From Bacteroidales bacterium (GTDB lineage Bacteria; Bacteroidota; Bacteroidia; Bacteroidales; UBA932), in assembly GCA_004556005.1 (NCBI GenBank), contig SFJA01000002.1, positions 11,636 to 75,635 on the forward strand: 64,000 nucleotides of DNA, in the 5' to 3' direction. Positions 50,534-59,300 of the stretch are shown here, one piece after another (the first letter of the stretch is position 1; each line of letters begins with the position of its first letter). The notes beneath the pieces are model-generated. The model was not told the DNA's origin. It ran no database searches and saw only the letters and a program-made list of their open reading frames with translations. Made by a program: the position numbers and the translations under genes.

Positions 50534-50911
50534 TTATAATTGTTCCAGCAGTTCATCGAGTTCACGGCGTTCCTTCTTGGTAGGTCTGCCGCTGCCTCTG
50601 TCGCGCTGCAGGATAATCGTTTCTCGCGGAGCATGCAGTTTGGACTTTTCGCTGTCCGGTGTGAGGTCGAGGACAAATTCGGGTACCAGCTTGGCTCCCA
50701 TACGGTTATCGGAAAGCTGCAAGACTTTGTAACTGAAGAGGGCCGAGGCCTTGCGCACCTCGATCAAGTCGCCGATTTTCACCGCTTTGGATGGTTTGGC
50801 AGTCGTTCCGTTAATCCTGACCTTGTTTCCGGAGCAGGCATCGGTTGCCTCGCTTCTGGTCTTGTAAACCCGAACCGACCAAAGAAACTTATCTATCCTG
50901 ACACAGTCCAT
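50534..50911 (-). CDS. S4-domain RNA-binding protein, HslR-like (Hsp15)
   Basis: 125 residues from ATG 50911, one base after the DJ-1 gene stop. The S4 domain covers residues 4-65: RIDKFLWSVRVYKTRSEAT, then N-K-V-R-I-N-G and K-I-G-D-L-I-E-V. The C-terminal 35 residues are basic with RDRGSGRPTKKERRELD, as in Hsp15, which rescues 50S subunits carrying stalled peptidyl-tRNA after heat shock. It is the last gene of the GH36 - DJ-1 - hslR run. Confidence 0.88.
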   Translation of the reverse strand: MDCVRIDKFLWSVRVYKTRSEATDACSGNKVRINGTTAKPSKAVKIGDLIEVRKASALFSYKVLQLSDNRMGAKLVPEFVLDLTPDSEKSKLHAPRETIILQRDRGSGRPTKKERRELDELLEQL

Positions 50912-50912
50912 T

Positions 50913-51485
50913 TCAGTCCAAAAACATAGAATGACGCACTGCGGCGAGGGCTTCGGGACCCTTGAGGGTTTCCACAATCTTAAGCCCGAACGCTATCGCA
51001 TAGCCGGCACTTCGTCCGGTTATGATGCGGCCGTCAGCAACAACTCCTTCCGGTACAAAAACCGCACCTTTGGAAACGGGTCCGCTCTCAAATCCGTCAA
51101 AACAGGTGAATTTCTTTCCCTCCAGACAATCGAGCTGGCCTAGCACCAGACCAGGAGCGGCACAGATGGACGCAAGGCTGCCGCCAGCCTCATAATGCTG
51201 CTTCATCGCTTTGATCAGCGGCTTGCAGTCTGCAAGGTTCCTTGAGCCCGGCATACCTCCGGGAAAAATCATAAAGTCTTGTGCTGTAGTCCCTTCCGCA
51301 TCAAGGTCCATAACTGAGAGGAAACTTCCCGTCCCAATTGTAATGCCGTGAGACGAAGTCACGAATGGATCGTCCGATATGGCTACCAGTTCAGCCTTAA
51401 TCCCCGCACGCTGCAGGACATCATATGTACCTAAGGCTTCAATATCCTCAAAGCCGTCAGCAAGAAAAATATTAACACCATTCAT
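50913..51485 (-). CDS. DJ-1/PfpI-family protein
   Basis: 190 residues from ATG 51485 (an ATG at 51497 would add four). The fold and active residues of DJ-1 are seen: the glutamate in DGFEDIEA near residue 14 and the reactive cysteine in SICAAPGLVLG near 105, followed by the ITGRSAGYAI block. Relatives of this ThiJ-type group act as deglycases or redox-linked chaperones; the reaction of this copy is not shown. It starts 23 nt after the alpha-galactosidase gene and leaves one base before hslR. Confidence 0.88.
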   Translation of the reverse strand: MNGVNIFLADGFEDIEALGTYDVLQRAGIKAELVAISDDPFVTSSHGITIGTGSFLSVMDLDAEGTTAQDFMIFPGGMPGSRNLADCKPLIKAMKQHYEAGGSLASICAAPGLVLGQLDCLEGKKFTCFDGFESGPVSKGAVFVPEGVVADGRIITGRSAGYAIAFGLKIVETLKGPEALAAVRHSMFLD

Positions 51486-51508
51486 ATCTCTTTGCAATTA
51501 ATTCATTT

Positions 51509-53686
51509 CTACTGGGCAGTCAGCCTGATGACCCTAGAGCACCAGTCGGTTCTTTCCTGGTCATCAAGATCAAGATAAGTCCTGACAGGTTCGAGGCCGT
51601 GCTCCATCAGGAAGCGCCCGCTGAACACCTTGCCGTCATAAGGCAGTTTCCTGCGTTCCATCTGATTGAGTTCGGTGACGAGGTAATTCCGGTCAGGATC
51701 GAGTCCCTGCATCCTGAAACGAGGGAATTTCTGCGAATAGAGGCAGACCATCCTATACCAGTAAAAGACTGCATCACTCTTATCTTCAGATACATACATC
51801 AGCGAAGCGCAGCCCTTGTCCTCGTACGGTGAGACCAGTCTGTAGATGTCACCGAACTGTACAACAGGACGTATTTCCTTGTATTGTTCTATTGCGCGGG
51901 TGACAAATGCCCTTTCTTCTTCGCTTAGTCTCGAAGGCAGCAGTTCGATTCCAAAGCGTCCGCTCATAGCCACGTCAACCCTGTACTTGAGCGAAGTGAA
52001 CTTGCGTATTGCGTGGCTAGGGACATCGCTGACGTGGCAGGCCGTTGCAATGGCAGGATAGAAATAGGATGCTCCCCACTGCATATAAACGCGCTGGAAA
52101 GCGTCGGTATTGTCGGAAAGCCAGAATTCGTCAAACCAGTTCATTATCCCCCAATTGATTCGCCCGCCGCCGGAAGCGCAGTTCTGGAGGGTAACGTCCG
52201 GGTATTTGGCGCGGATGCGCTCGAGCGTGGCCTCGAAGCCCTTCCAGTAGGCAATGTTCTGGTGGGTCTGGTGCTCGAGGCATTGAGAACCGTGTTCGCG
52301 CACCGACATATTGGAGTCCCATTTGATATAGTCTATGTCAGGATTCTGCGACATTATGTCATCGACGACGGAAAAGACGAAGTCCTGCACCTCGGGATTT
52401 GCCATATCGAGTATGAGCTGGGTTCCTCCCCTGCCGTAAAGCTGGTCGCGATGCTCAGCCTTGAGCACCCAGTCAGGATGCTTTTCGTACAGTTCGCTTC
52501 CGACGTTGACCATTTCAGGTTCTATCCAGATTCCGAAGCTGAGCCCCTTGTCGGTTGCGGAGCGCACCAGAGAGGCGATGCCTCCCGGAAGCTTGCGTAC
52601 ATCGGGCTGCCAGTCCCCGAGGGCATAAGAGTCGGTATCACGATGATATTTGTTGCCGAACCAACCGTCGTCCATCACGAACAGTTCACCGCCCATTGCC
52701 GCAAAATCGTCCATCATTTCGTTCATAACAGGCTCATTTACAGCGAGGTCCACACCTTCCCAACTATTGAGCAGTATCTTGCGTTCACAATCTCCGTGGG
52801 CCATACGGTATTTGCGGCCCCAGCGGTGGAAGTTGCGTGACACTCCGCTCATTCCCTCATCAGACCAGGTATATGCCAGTTCCGGAGTGACCAGGGAGCA
52901 TCCGCCGTCAAGATAGTACGGGGCATTGTCCGGACAGATTCCTGCTATGAAAGTATGAACAGGCTTGTTCTCGGTATAGAAGGTCAGCTCATAGTCGCCT
53001 CCCCAGCAGAGCGCGGCACCAATCACCCTTCCTTCGTTCTCGCGTCCCTTTCCGTCAAGCGAAATCATCACTTCGGCGTGGGCGAGCTGGGAGTTCCGGG
53101 TGCCGTCAACGTTCTTTACCGACCTGTAGCCGTAGGTCAGGGGTGCCTCCACAATGCGGCATTCGTTCCCCCAACCGCCGTAGAATGTCGTCACCCAGAC
53201 ATCCTCATAACGCAGCTGGAGCTCACCGGAGGCATATTTTGTAAGAATGATTGTCTGCTTGTCTTTCCTGGTCGGAGTGTAAGCGTTGGTTATCCGGGTC
53301 CAGGTGCCTATCATGTCGGCAGCGTCGTATGTCTTGAAAAAATTCTTGACTTCAACTGGGTAATGCCTGTCGCGGCTGGTGACCGTGAGCAGTTTGCCTC
53401 CTTCCCAATCAACACATTCAACGGCAGTTACGGCAAGGTCAAGGGTCGCGTTGCCATCCGGCTGAATCATTGCTATTGCGGGTTCCTCATAGGTCTTGAG
53501 TCCATATGCGGTATATAGGTCGCGCGCATCATATCCGGCACTTGACAGCGATTCTGTCTCCTCGGCCGTCAGTCGGGCGCCATATTCCACCACCTTCAAC
53601 TCCTTGCCGGGCTCAGCCTGCAGAACCAGCGTTGTCTTGGGAGTATTAAGGGTTATAACACCCAGAAGCAGAAATAAAATGTTCAT
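51509..53686 (-). CDS. GH36 alpha-galactosidase
   Basis: 725 residues, the usual length for bacterial GH36. A short hydrophobic N-terminus may be a signal. An N-terminal beta-sandwich (about 20-300) precedes the TIM barrel. The nucleophile aspartate lies in YIKWDSNMS and the acid/base aspartate in WLSDNTDA; FVMDDGWFGNK and NCASGGGR are also typical. It hydrolyses terminal alpha-1,6-galactose of raffinose-type sugars and galactomannans. It has its own promoter and is followed by a DJ-1 gene and hslR. Confidence 0.93.
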   Translation of the reverse strand: MNILFLLLGVITLNTPKTTLVLQAEPGKELKVVEYGARLTAEETESLSSAGYDARDLYTAYGLKTYEEPAIAMIQPDGNATLDLAVTAVECVDWEGGKLLTVTSRDRHYPVEVKNFFKTYDAADMIGTWTRITNAYTPTRKDKQTIILTKYASGELQLRYEDVWVTTFYGGWGNECRIVEAPLTYGYRSVKNVDGTRNSQLAHAEVMISLDGKGRENEGRVIGAALCWGGDYELTFYTENKPVHTFIAGICPDNAPYYLDGGCSLVTPELAYTWSDEGMSGVSRNFHRWGRKYRMAHGDCERKILLNSWEGVDLAVNEPVMNEMMDDFAAMGGELFVMDDGWFGNKYHRDTDSYALGDWQPDVRKLPGGIASLVRSATDKGLSFGIWIEPEMVNVGSELYEKHPDWVLKAEHRDQLYGRGGTQLILDMANPEVQDFVFSVVDDIMSQNPDIDYIKWDSNMSVREHGSQCLEHQTHQNIAYWKGFEATLERIRAKYPDVTLQNCASGGGRINWGIMNWFDEFWLSDNTDAFQRVYMQWGASYFYPAIATACHVSDVPSHAIRKFTSLKYRVDVAMSGRFGIELLPSRLSEEERAFVTRAIEQYKEIRPVVQFGDIYRLVSPYEDKGCASLMYVSEDKSDAVFYWYRMVCLYSQKFPRFRMQGLDPDRNYLVTELNQMERRKLPYDGKVFSGRFLMEHGLEPVRTYLDLDDQERTDWCSRVIRLTAQ

Positions 53687-53708
53687 TGCGTTATTTTTGT
53701 GTTTTACG

Positions 53709-53716
53709 CAAAATTA
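53709..53716 (-). promoter_or_regulatory. -7 box TAATTTTG for the alpha-galactosidase gene
   Basis: Minus-strand exact match, 22 nt before ATG 53686 and 1 nt from the divergent plus-strand box. Confidence 0.65.
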
Positions 53717-53717
53717 A

Positions 53718-53725
53718 TAAATTTG
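53718..53725 (+). promoter_or_regulatory. -7 box TAAATTTG for the small membrane protein gene
   Basis: Exact match, 19 nt before ATG 53745. It almost touches the divergent GH36 box. Confidence 0.6.
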
Positions 53726-53744
53726 CGAATTAAAAACTATTTTG

Positions 53745-54155
53745 ATGACCAGAACCCATAAATATATTTGCGCAGCCCTGTCTTTGTGTTTCACACTTCT
53801 CTGCATAGGAACATATAGCATTTTCGGCAATCTTTCCGTTGTCAAGGCATTGATTCCGGTCTGTTTCCAGGTCATATTCTTCCTGCTTTTGGGGGAAAAG
53901 AGTCTGGTCAGCTGCTCGCTTTCTCTGCTACCTGCGACCGCACTGGCCAAATATCTTGCTTCAAACGCTGCGGAAGGGGCTCTTCCGGGAGGCGCTTCCG
54001 TTTGGATATGGGTTTGCCTGGCGCTTTCAGCAGCAATCTATCTGCTTTGCCGCAAACCCTGGCCCGATGCCCGCAAGACCACGGCGAACTGGGTCGGAGC
54101 GTTTTCCATAATGGTGACAGCCGCCATCGTTGCATCTGTCATTCTAACCATCTGA
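53745..54155 (+). CDS. Small integral membrane protein, unknown
   Basis: 136 residues from ATG 53745; the codon before it is TTG and could also start. Four hydrophobic segments (about 8-28, 34-52, 82-100, 110-132) with short polar links indicate an inner-membrane protein. I see no motif of a known family. It is first in a run with manA (13 nt later) and the 7-TM HTH gene, using the promoter at 53718. Confidence 0.7.
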   Translation: MTRTHKYICAALSLCFTLLCIGTYSIFGNLSVVKALIPVCFQVIFFLLLGEKSLVSCSLSLLPATALAKYLASNAAEGALPGGASVWIWVCLALSAAIYLLCRKPWPDARKTTANWVGAFSIMVTAAIVASVILTI

Positions 54156-54168
54156 ATATCTTATTGAT

Positions 54169-55149
54169 ATGGAAGAAGAAAAGAGACTGTATCCTTTCCG
54201 CTTCTGCGCCTTGCAGAACGACTACATATGGGGCAGCGAGACCTTCCGTGCCGCTGACCTCGGTTACAGGGACTCGCTGATACGCGACGGCTGGCTCGCC
54301 GGAAACAGTTTCAGCGAGATAATGGACACCTATATGGACAGGGTTTCGGGACAATTCTCCTTTGACCTTTTCGGAAGGCAGTTCCCATTGTGTATCAGGA
54401 CGATTAAGGTTAACGGCAAGATGCCTCTAAGGGTGCATCCCGACGATGAGACCGCCTTGGACCGCTACGATCTCCTCGGCAAGGAAAAGCTGTGGTACGT
54501 CGCTGACTCAGAAGAAGATGCCGCCATACTGCTCGGATGGAACAGGGGCACCAATGCCTCTGAAATGATAGACGCATTTGACCGGCCCGACAGATTGCCG
54601 GAGATGCTCAATCGCGTCAGGGCGGAAAAGGGGATGTTACTGCATATTCCTTCCGGCACGGTCCACGCTGCCGTCGGAAAGCTCGAACTGCTCGAAATAG
54701 CGGAGGCCTCCCCTCTCGACTTCTGCCTGCACAGCTGGGGAGAAGAAAGGTCCGAGGAAGAATTCGACCCCGCACTTAGCGGTCTTGACGCTCTGGATTT
54801 TATTGATTATAAGGCATATAGCAGCGAGATGCCGAAACCGGCGACTCAGGGTGAGGTCAGCGTGCTGCTCGAGCTGCCGCAGTTTACCGTCAAGCGCATA
54901 GAGCTTAGGGACGGACTGAAGGTATGCAACGGTGAGAACGACGGATTTTCGCTGTTCAGCTGCGTTCAGGGCAGGGCGAGAGTGCTCTGCGACGAATGCA
55001 AGCCGCTGCCGCTCGATTGCGGGGAGACGGCTCTGGTGCCAGCGGAGTGTGAAGAATTTGTCCTCGAGCCGGCGGACCGGGATACCATACTGCTGGAAAC
55101 TTCGATTCCGGCAAGGCATATTCCGGACAGATATATTGACAAGGATTAA
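54169..55149 (+). CDS. manA: Mannose-6-phosphate isomerase, class I
   Basis: 326 residues, the short class I form. It interconverts fructose 6-phosphate and mannose 6-phosphate, feeding GDP-mannose made by the manC product at 61743. The cupin core shows in KVNGKMPLRVHPDD, with zinc-binding histidine and glutamate, PSGTVHA and EIAEASPLDFCLHSWG. A C-terminal cupin half ends the protein. The 7-TM HTH gene begins 2 nt after the stop. Confidence 0.92.
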   Translation: MEEEKRLYPFRFCALQNDYIWGSETFRAADLGYRDSLIRDGWLAGNSFSEIMDTYMDRVSGQFSFDLFGRQFPLCIRTIKVNGKMPLRVHPDDETALDRYDLLGKEKLWYVADSEEDAAILLGWNRGTNASEMIDAFDRPDRLPEMLNRVRAEKGMLLHIPSGTVHAAVGKLELLEIAEASPLDFCLHSWGEERSEEEFDPALSGLDALDFIDYKAYSSEMPKPATQGEVSVLLELPQFTVKRIELRDGLKVCNGENDGFSLFSCVQGRARVLCDECKPLPLDCGETALVPAECEEFVLEPADRDTILLETSIPARHIPDRYIDKD

Positions 55150-55151
55150 GG

Positions 55152-56246
55152 ATGATTCTGAGCGGCGGACAAATATTCAGCTGGATAGCACTTTTCATAC
55201 AGATAGTTTCATTTGTTGTCTGCGGGACGGTAAGGTATTTCCATATGTGCCCGCCGTACTCAGACAATGAGGCATATCATTATCCTTCAAGGAAATGGGT
55301 TAGCTTTTTCTTCCTGCTTCCGCTGCTGGAGATTCCTTATCTTGCGGATCCTTTCGCGCCGGACGCCTGGTTTATGGTCAAGGCGTTCTATCTGATATAC
55401 ATCCCTACCCTCAATTCCACACTGATCAGAAGTTACTTTCTTGATGTCAAGAAGATAGCAAGACAGAGTTTCCTTGTCATAGGCGTTATCGGGATGGCGT
55501 GCTTGAGCGTGATTGCAAGCATTGGGGACGATATCTTATCTCAGCACATTAACATTCTCAACATTGGACTGCTGACATTTACCCTCGTTATGCTGATTTA
55601 CCTTTCAGCTACTCTGAATTGGCTAAGAAAACTGATCAAGGCCTTTGTACACGGGGAGTATTCGGACGATGAATCATTCCCTCTGCTGTTTGCCAAGAGC
55701 ATTTTTCCTGTCAGCGTTATTTCGACTGTAATGGCGATTGCCGTTTATTTTTGGGACAACCCGGTGGTTTTTGGAGTATTCTGTCTCATCTTCACGGTTA
55801 TGGGAGTGGCATTTCTCATTGAGATCCTTCCTCCGCAAAGGATTGGAGACAATCCCGTTGTCAGCGACATCAAAGAAAACCTGAGCGACATCAAGCTGTT
55901 TGAAAGTGCAGAAGAGGTCCTGAAAAAAGATAATGCCCTGCTGTCGGATGAGTCTCTGGACAGGCTGGAGATGCAGGTCAGGGAGTATATCTGTGAAAAG
56001 CAGAAGTTCCTAAATCCTAAACTTAACAAGACTGAACTGGCCCGGGAACTGGGCACGAACAGGACATATCTTACTACTGTTTTTAGCGAAAGGCTGGGTT
56101 CATTTTACAGTTTCGTCAACAAGCAGAGGGTGGAATTTGCCAGACAATACATCAAGGAGCATCCCAAAGCGACCCAGCAGGAAATCGCCTTAAACAGCGG
56201 TTTCGGCTCGGTCAAAAGCTACACCAGGGCGAAGCAGACGCTATAA
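55152..56246 (+). CDS. 7-TM membrane protein with C-terminal AraC-type HTH
   Basis: 364 residues. About seven hydrophobic segments fill residues 8-235 (the first FSWIALFIQIVSFVVCG, the last FGVFCLIFTVMGVAFLIEIL). A helical linker follows, and residues 285-360 form an AraC-type DNA-binding domain: NKTELARELGTNRTYLTTVF is the first helix-turn-helix, and Q-Q-E-I-A-L-N-S-G-F-G-S the second. Membrane-bound AraC-type proteins regulate genes directly from the membrane. It lies just upstream of the large repeat lipoprotein gene, separated by 104 nt that hold a promoter and an inverted repeat, so regulation of that locus is a fair inference. Confidence 0.75.
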   Translation: MILSGGQIFSWIALFIQIVSFVVCGTVRYFHMCPPYSDNEAYHYPSRKWVSFFFLLPLLEIPYLADPFAPDAWFMVKAFYLIYIPTLNSTLIRSYFLDVKKIARQSFLVIGVIGMACLSVIASIGDDILSQHINILNIGLLTFTLVMLIYLSATLNWLRKLIKAFVHGEYSDDESFPLLFAKSIFPVSVISTVMAIAVYFWDNPVVFGVFCLIFTVMGVAFLIEILPPQRIGDNPVVSDIKENLSDIKLFESAEEVLKKDNALLSDESLDRLEMQVREYICEKQKFLNPKLNKTELARELGTNRTYLTTVFSERLGSFYSFVNKQRVEFARQYIKEHPKATQQEIALNSGFGSVKSYTRAKQTL

Positions 56247-56267
56247 TTTGCCGTTTTGGCTCATTAT

Positions 56268-56284
56268 TTTGTCGAATAGACAAA
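56268..56284. promoter_or_regulatory. Inverted repeat, candidate operator upstream of the repeat lipoprotein gene
   Basis: TTTGTC-GAATA-GACAAA, a perfect 6-bp dyad. It ends 21 nt before the -7 box, centred near -42 from the expected start of transcription, the usual place for an activator site. No T-run follows, so it is not a terminator of the gene before it. Confidence 0.45.
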
Positions 56285-56305
56285 TGAACAACCGATAGTT
56301 TATTG

Positions 56306-56313
56306 TACATTTG
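56306..56313 (+). promoter_or_regulatory. -7 box TACATTTG for the repeat lipoprotein / OmpA unit
   Basis: Exact match 37 nt before ATG 56351. It makes the two following genes a unit separate from manA and the HTH gene. Confidence 0.65.
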
Positions 56314-56350
56314 ACTGATTTTCGAATCAATTTCAATCTAATATAATCTT

Positions 56351-59300
56351 ATGTACAAAAAAACCTCCAGAACATTGGTGACCTGCTCGTTGATAACGGG
56401 TGCGGTCCTTGTTGCTTCGGATCTCACATCCTGTGAGACAGAACAGCCGGACATCAACATTTCTTTTAAGGAAGAAATTGTAATCAACGCTGACCTGAGC
56501 GACATCGTGAAGGCCCTCAATGACTCCAACAAGTCGATTGCCGACAAGCTCGACCTCGTTGTTAAAGCCATCAACGACCAGACGAAGTCCCTCTCTGATA
56601 AACTCAGCATCATCGACGAAACCATGAAGGCAGGAGTAGCTGATGAAAAGGCCGCTTCAGGGCTCATCAAAGACGCCATCAACTCGCTTCAGGGCTCTCT
56701 CGAGAACAAACTCGCAAGCATTGAGGCTGCTATGTCAAACCAGAATGCATCTCTTGAGTCAAAGCTTTCAGCAGTCTCTGCTGCAATCTCTGCAGGAATG
56801 GCAGACAATACGGCAGCTATCAAGCTTATCGAAAAGGCTCTCGAAAAATTCGAGGGAACGATGAAGGACAAGATGGTTGCGCTCGAAGATTCAATCGAAG
56901 ACGGCTTCGTTGACAACGCCCACGCAGTAGAACTTGTCAAGGAGGCTATCGCAAGCCTTGAAAAAGTTCTCAGCGGCAAGCTTGACCAGCTCAAGGAAGC
57001 TATCTACAATGCCAACACCCGTCTTTGCGACAAGCTTGACCTGCTTGACGATGCCATAGGCGAAGGAGTTGTCGATATGAAGGAGGCTCTCGGTTTCATC
57101 AAGGACGCCATCGCCAATATGGACGGTACTTTGGAGAAGAAACTCGAAGAGCTCAAGAACGCAGTCAATACCCAGACAGTTTCGCTTGCAACCAAGCTCG
57201 GTGCAATCGACGAGGCTATCAAGGCAGGATTTGTAAGCAATGCCGATGCCCTCAGCTACGTGAAGGACGCGATCGCGACCATGGACGGCAATGTAAGCGA
57301 GAAGCTTGCTCAGATAAAGAAAGCCGTAAGTGTTCAGACCAACACCCTCGATGCCAAGCTCGGAGCCATTGACGAGGCCATCAAGGCAGGTTTTGTAACC
57401 AATGCAGATGCAATTGAACTTGTCAAGACCGCAATCGAGGCTATGGACGGCAATATGCAGGATTGCATCGAATCTCTCCGAAAGGCCATCAAGAACGGCA
57501 ACCTTGCCCTTGAGACCAAGCTCGGTGCAATCGAGAGCGCAATCACCGCCGGATTTACAACGGAGAAGGATGCCCTCGCACTTGTACAGGAGGCCATTAC
57601 CAACCTTGACGGTAACATCAACAAGGCACTCACTCAGATAAAGAAGGCTATCGTCGACACACGTCTTTCACTCGAAACCAGGCTTGCAGCCATCGAGTCT
57701 GCCGTTACTGTAGGATTTACAGATGAGAAGACAGCTCTTGGTCTCATTGAAGAAGCAATTGCTTCTCTCGACGGCAACCTTTCCGAGGTTCTCGCCCAGA
57801 TAAAGAAAGCCATCAAGGCTCAGACCAGCACTCTCGCAACCAGACTTACAGCTATCGAAACCGCTGTCAAGAAGGGATTCGCTTCAACTGCAGATGCAAT
57901 CGACCTTGTTAAGGAAGCCATTGAAGCGATGGACGGTACCCTTGAACAGAAACTTAACCAGATCAAGTCTGCAATCAAGGCACAGACCGTTGCTCTTGAA
58001 ACCAAGCTCGCTCTCATTGACGCCAGCATCAAAGCCGGTTTCATCGCTAACGCCGAGGCAATCGAACTCGTAGAGGATGCAATCAAGGCATTTGACGGCA
58101 ACATGCAGGACGGTCTTGATAACATCAGGGAAATTATCAAAGAGACCAAGATTTCTCTTGAAACGAAGCTTGCAGCTATTGAAAAGGCCGTTTCCAATGG
58201 ATTTGCAACCGAGAAGGAGGCACTCAATCTCATCGAGGATGCCATCGAAGCAATGGACGGCAACATGCAGACAAAGCTTGAGGCTCTGCGCGTCGCAATC
58301 GACAATGTCAACCTCACTCTCGAGACCAAGCTTACAGCAATCAAAAACGCTGTTGAGGCCGGATTTATCGAAAATGCCAATGCTATCGAACTCGTTAAGG
58401 AGGCCGTTATGCATATGAGCGGCACCCTGGCAGAGAAACTTGCAGATATTCAGGCTGCAATCAATAGCCAGACTACCGAAATCTCAGCCAAGCTCGCCCT
58501 TATCGACGGTTCTATCGAGGCCGGATTCATCTCTACCAAGCAGGGTCTCGACCTGATCGAGGACGCAATTGCCACTATGGACGGCAATGTACAGAAGGGT
58601 CTTGAGCAGCTTGAAGATGCCGTAGAGGCAACCAACCTCACTCTTGAGACCAAACTCTCAGCTATCAGGAAGGCCGTTGCAAAGGGATTTGCAGACAACG
58701 AAACCGCACTCAAGCTTATCAACTCTTCAGTTGAGCATCTTGACGGTACCCTTGCAGAGAAACTTGCCAAGATCAAGAAAGCCATCTCCGACCAGACCTT
58801 GATGCTTGCAGACAAGCTTGCAATTATAGATGCAAGCATCAATGCCGGTTTTACAAGCAATGCCACCGCACTTGGACTCATCAAGGATGCAGTTGACTCC
58901 CTCACCGGTTCTACCGCTGACAAACTCGAGGCTATCAAGGATGCCATCAACACCCAGGGAGCTTCTCTCGAAGCCAAGCTTGCACTGATTCAAGTAGTCA
59001 TCGAAAACGGATTCGCCAACGAGAAGGACGCTCTTGAACTCATTGAGGATGCTGTCTCTAACCTCCAGGGCAGCCTTGAGACCAAGCTTGATGCTCTTCG
59101 CACGGTTATGGTCAACTCTAACATCATACTCAGCAACAAGCTCGCAGCTGTTGAGCAGGCTATTTCTCTCGGATTTGCTGACAATGCAGACGCCATTGAA
59201 CTTGTACAGAAGGCTGTTGAGTCACTTGATGGAAGCGTGAAAGATAAGCTCGCCCAGATCACTACGGCCATCTATTCTCAGACTGCCCGTCTTGAGACCA

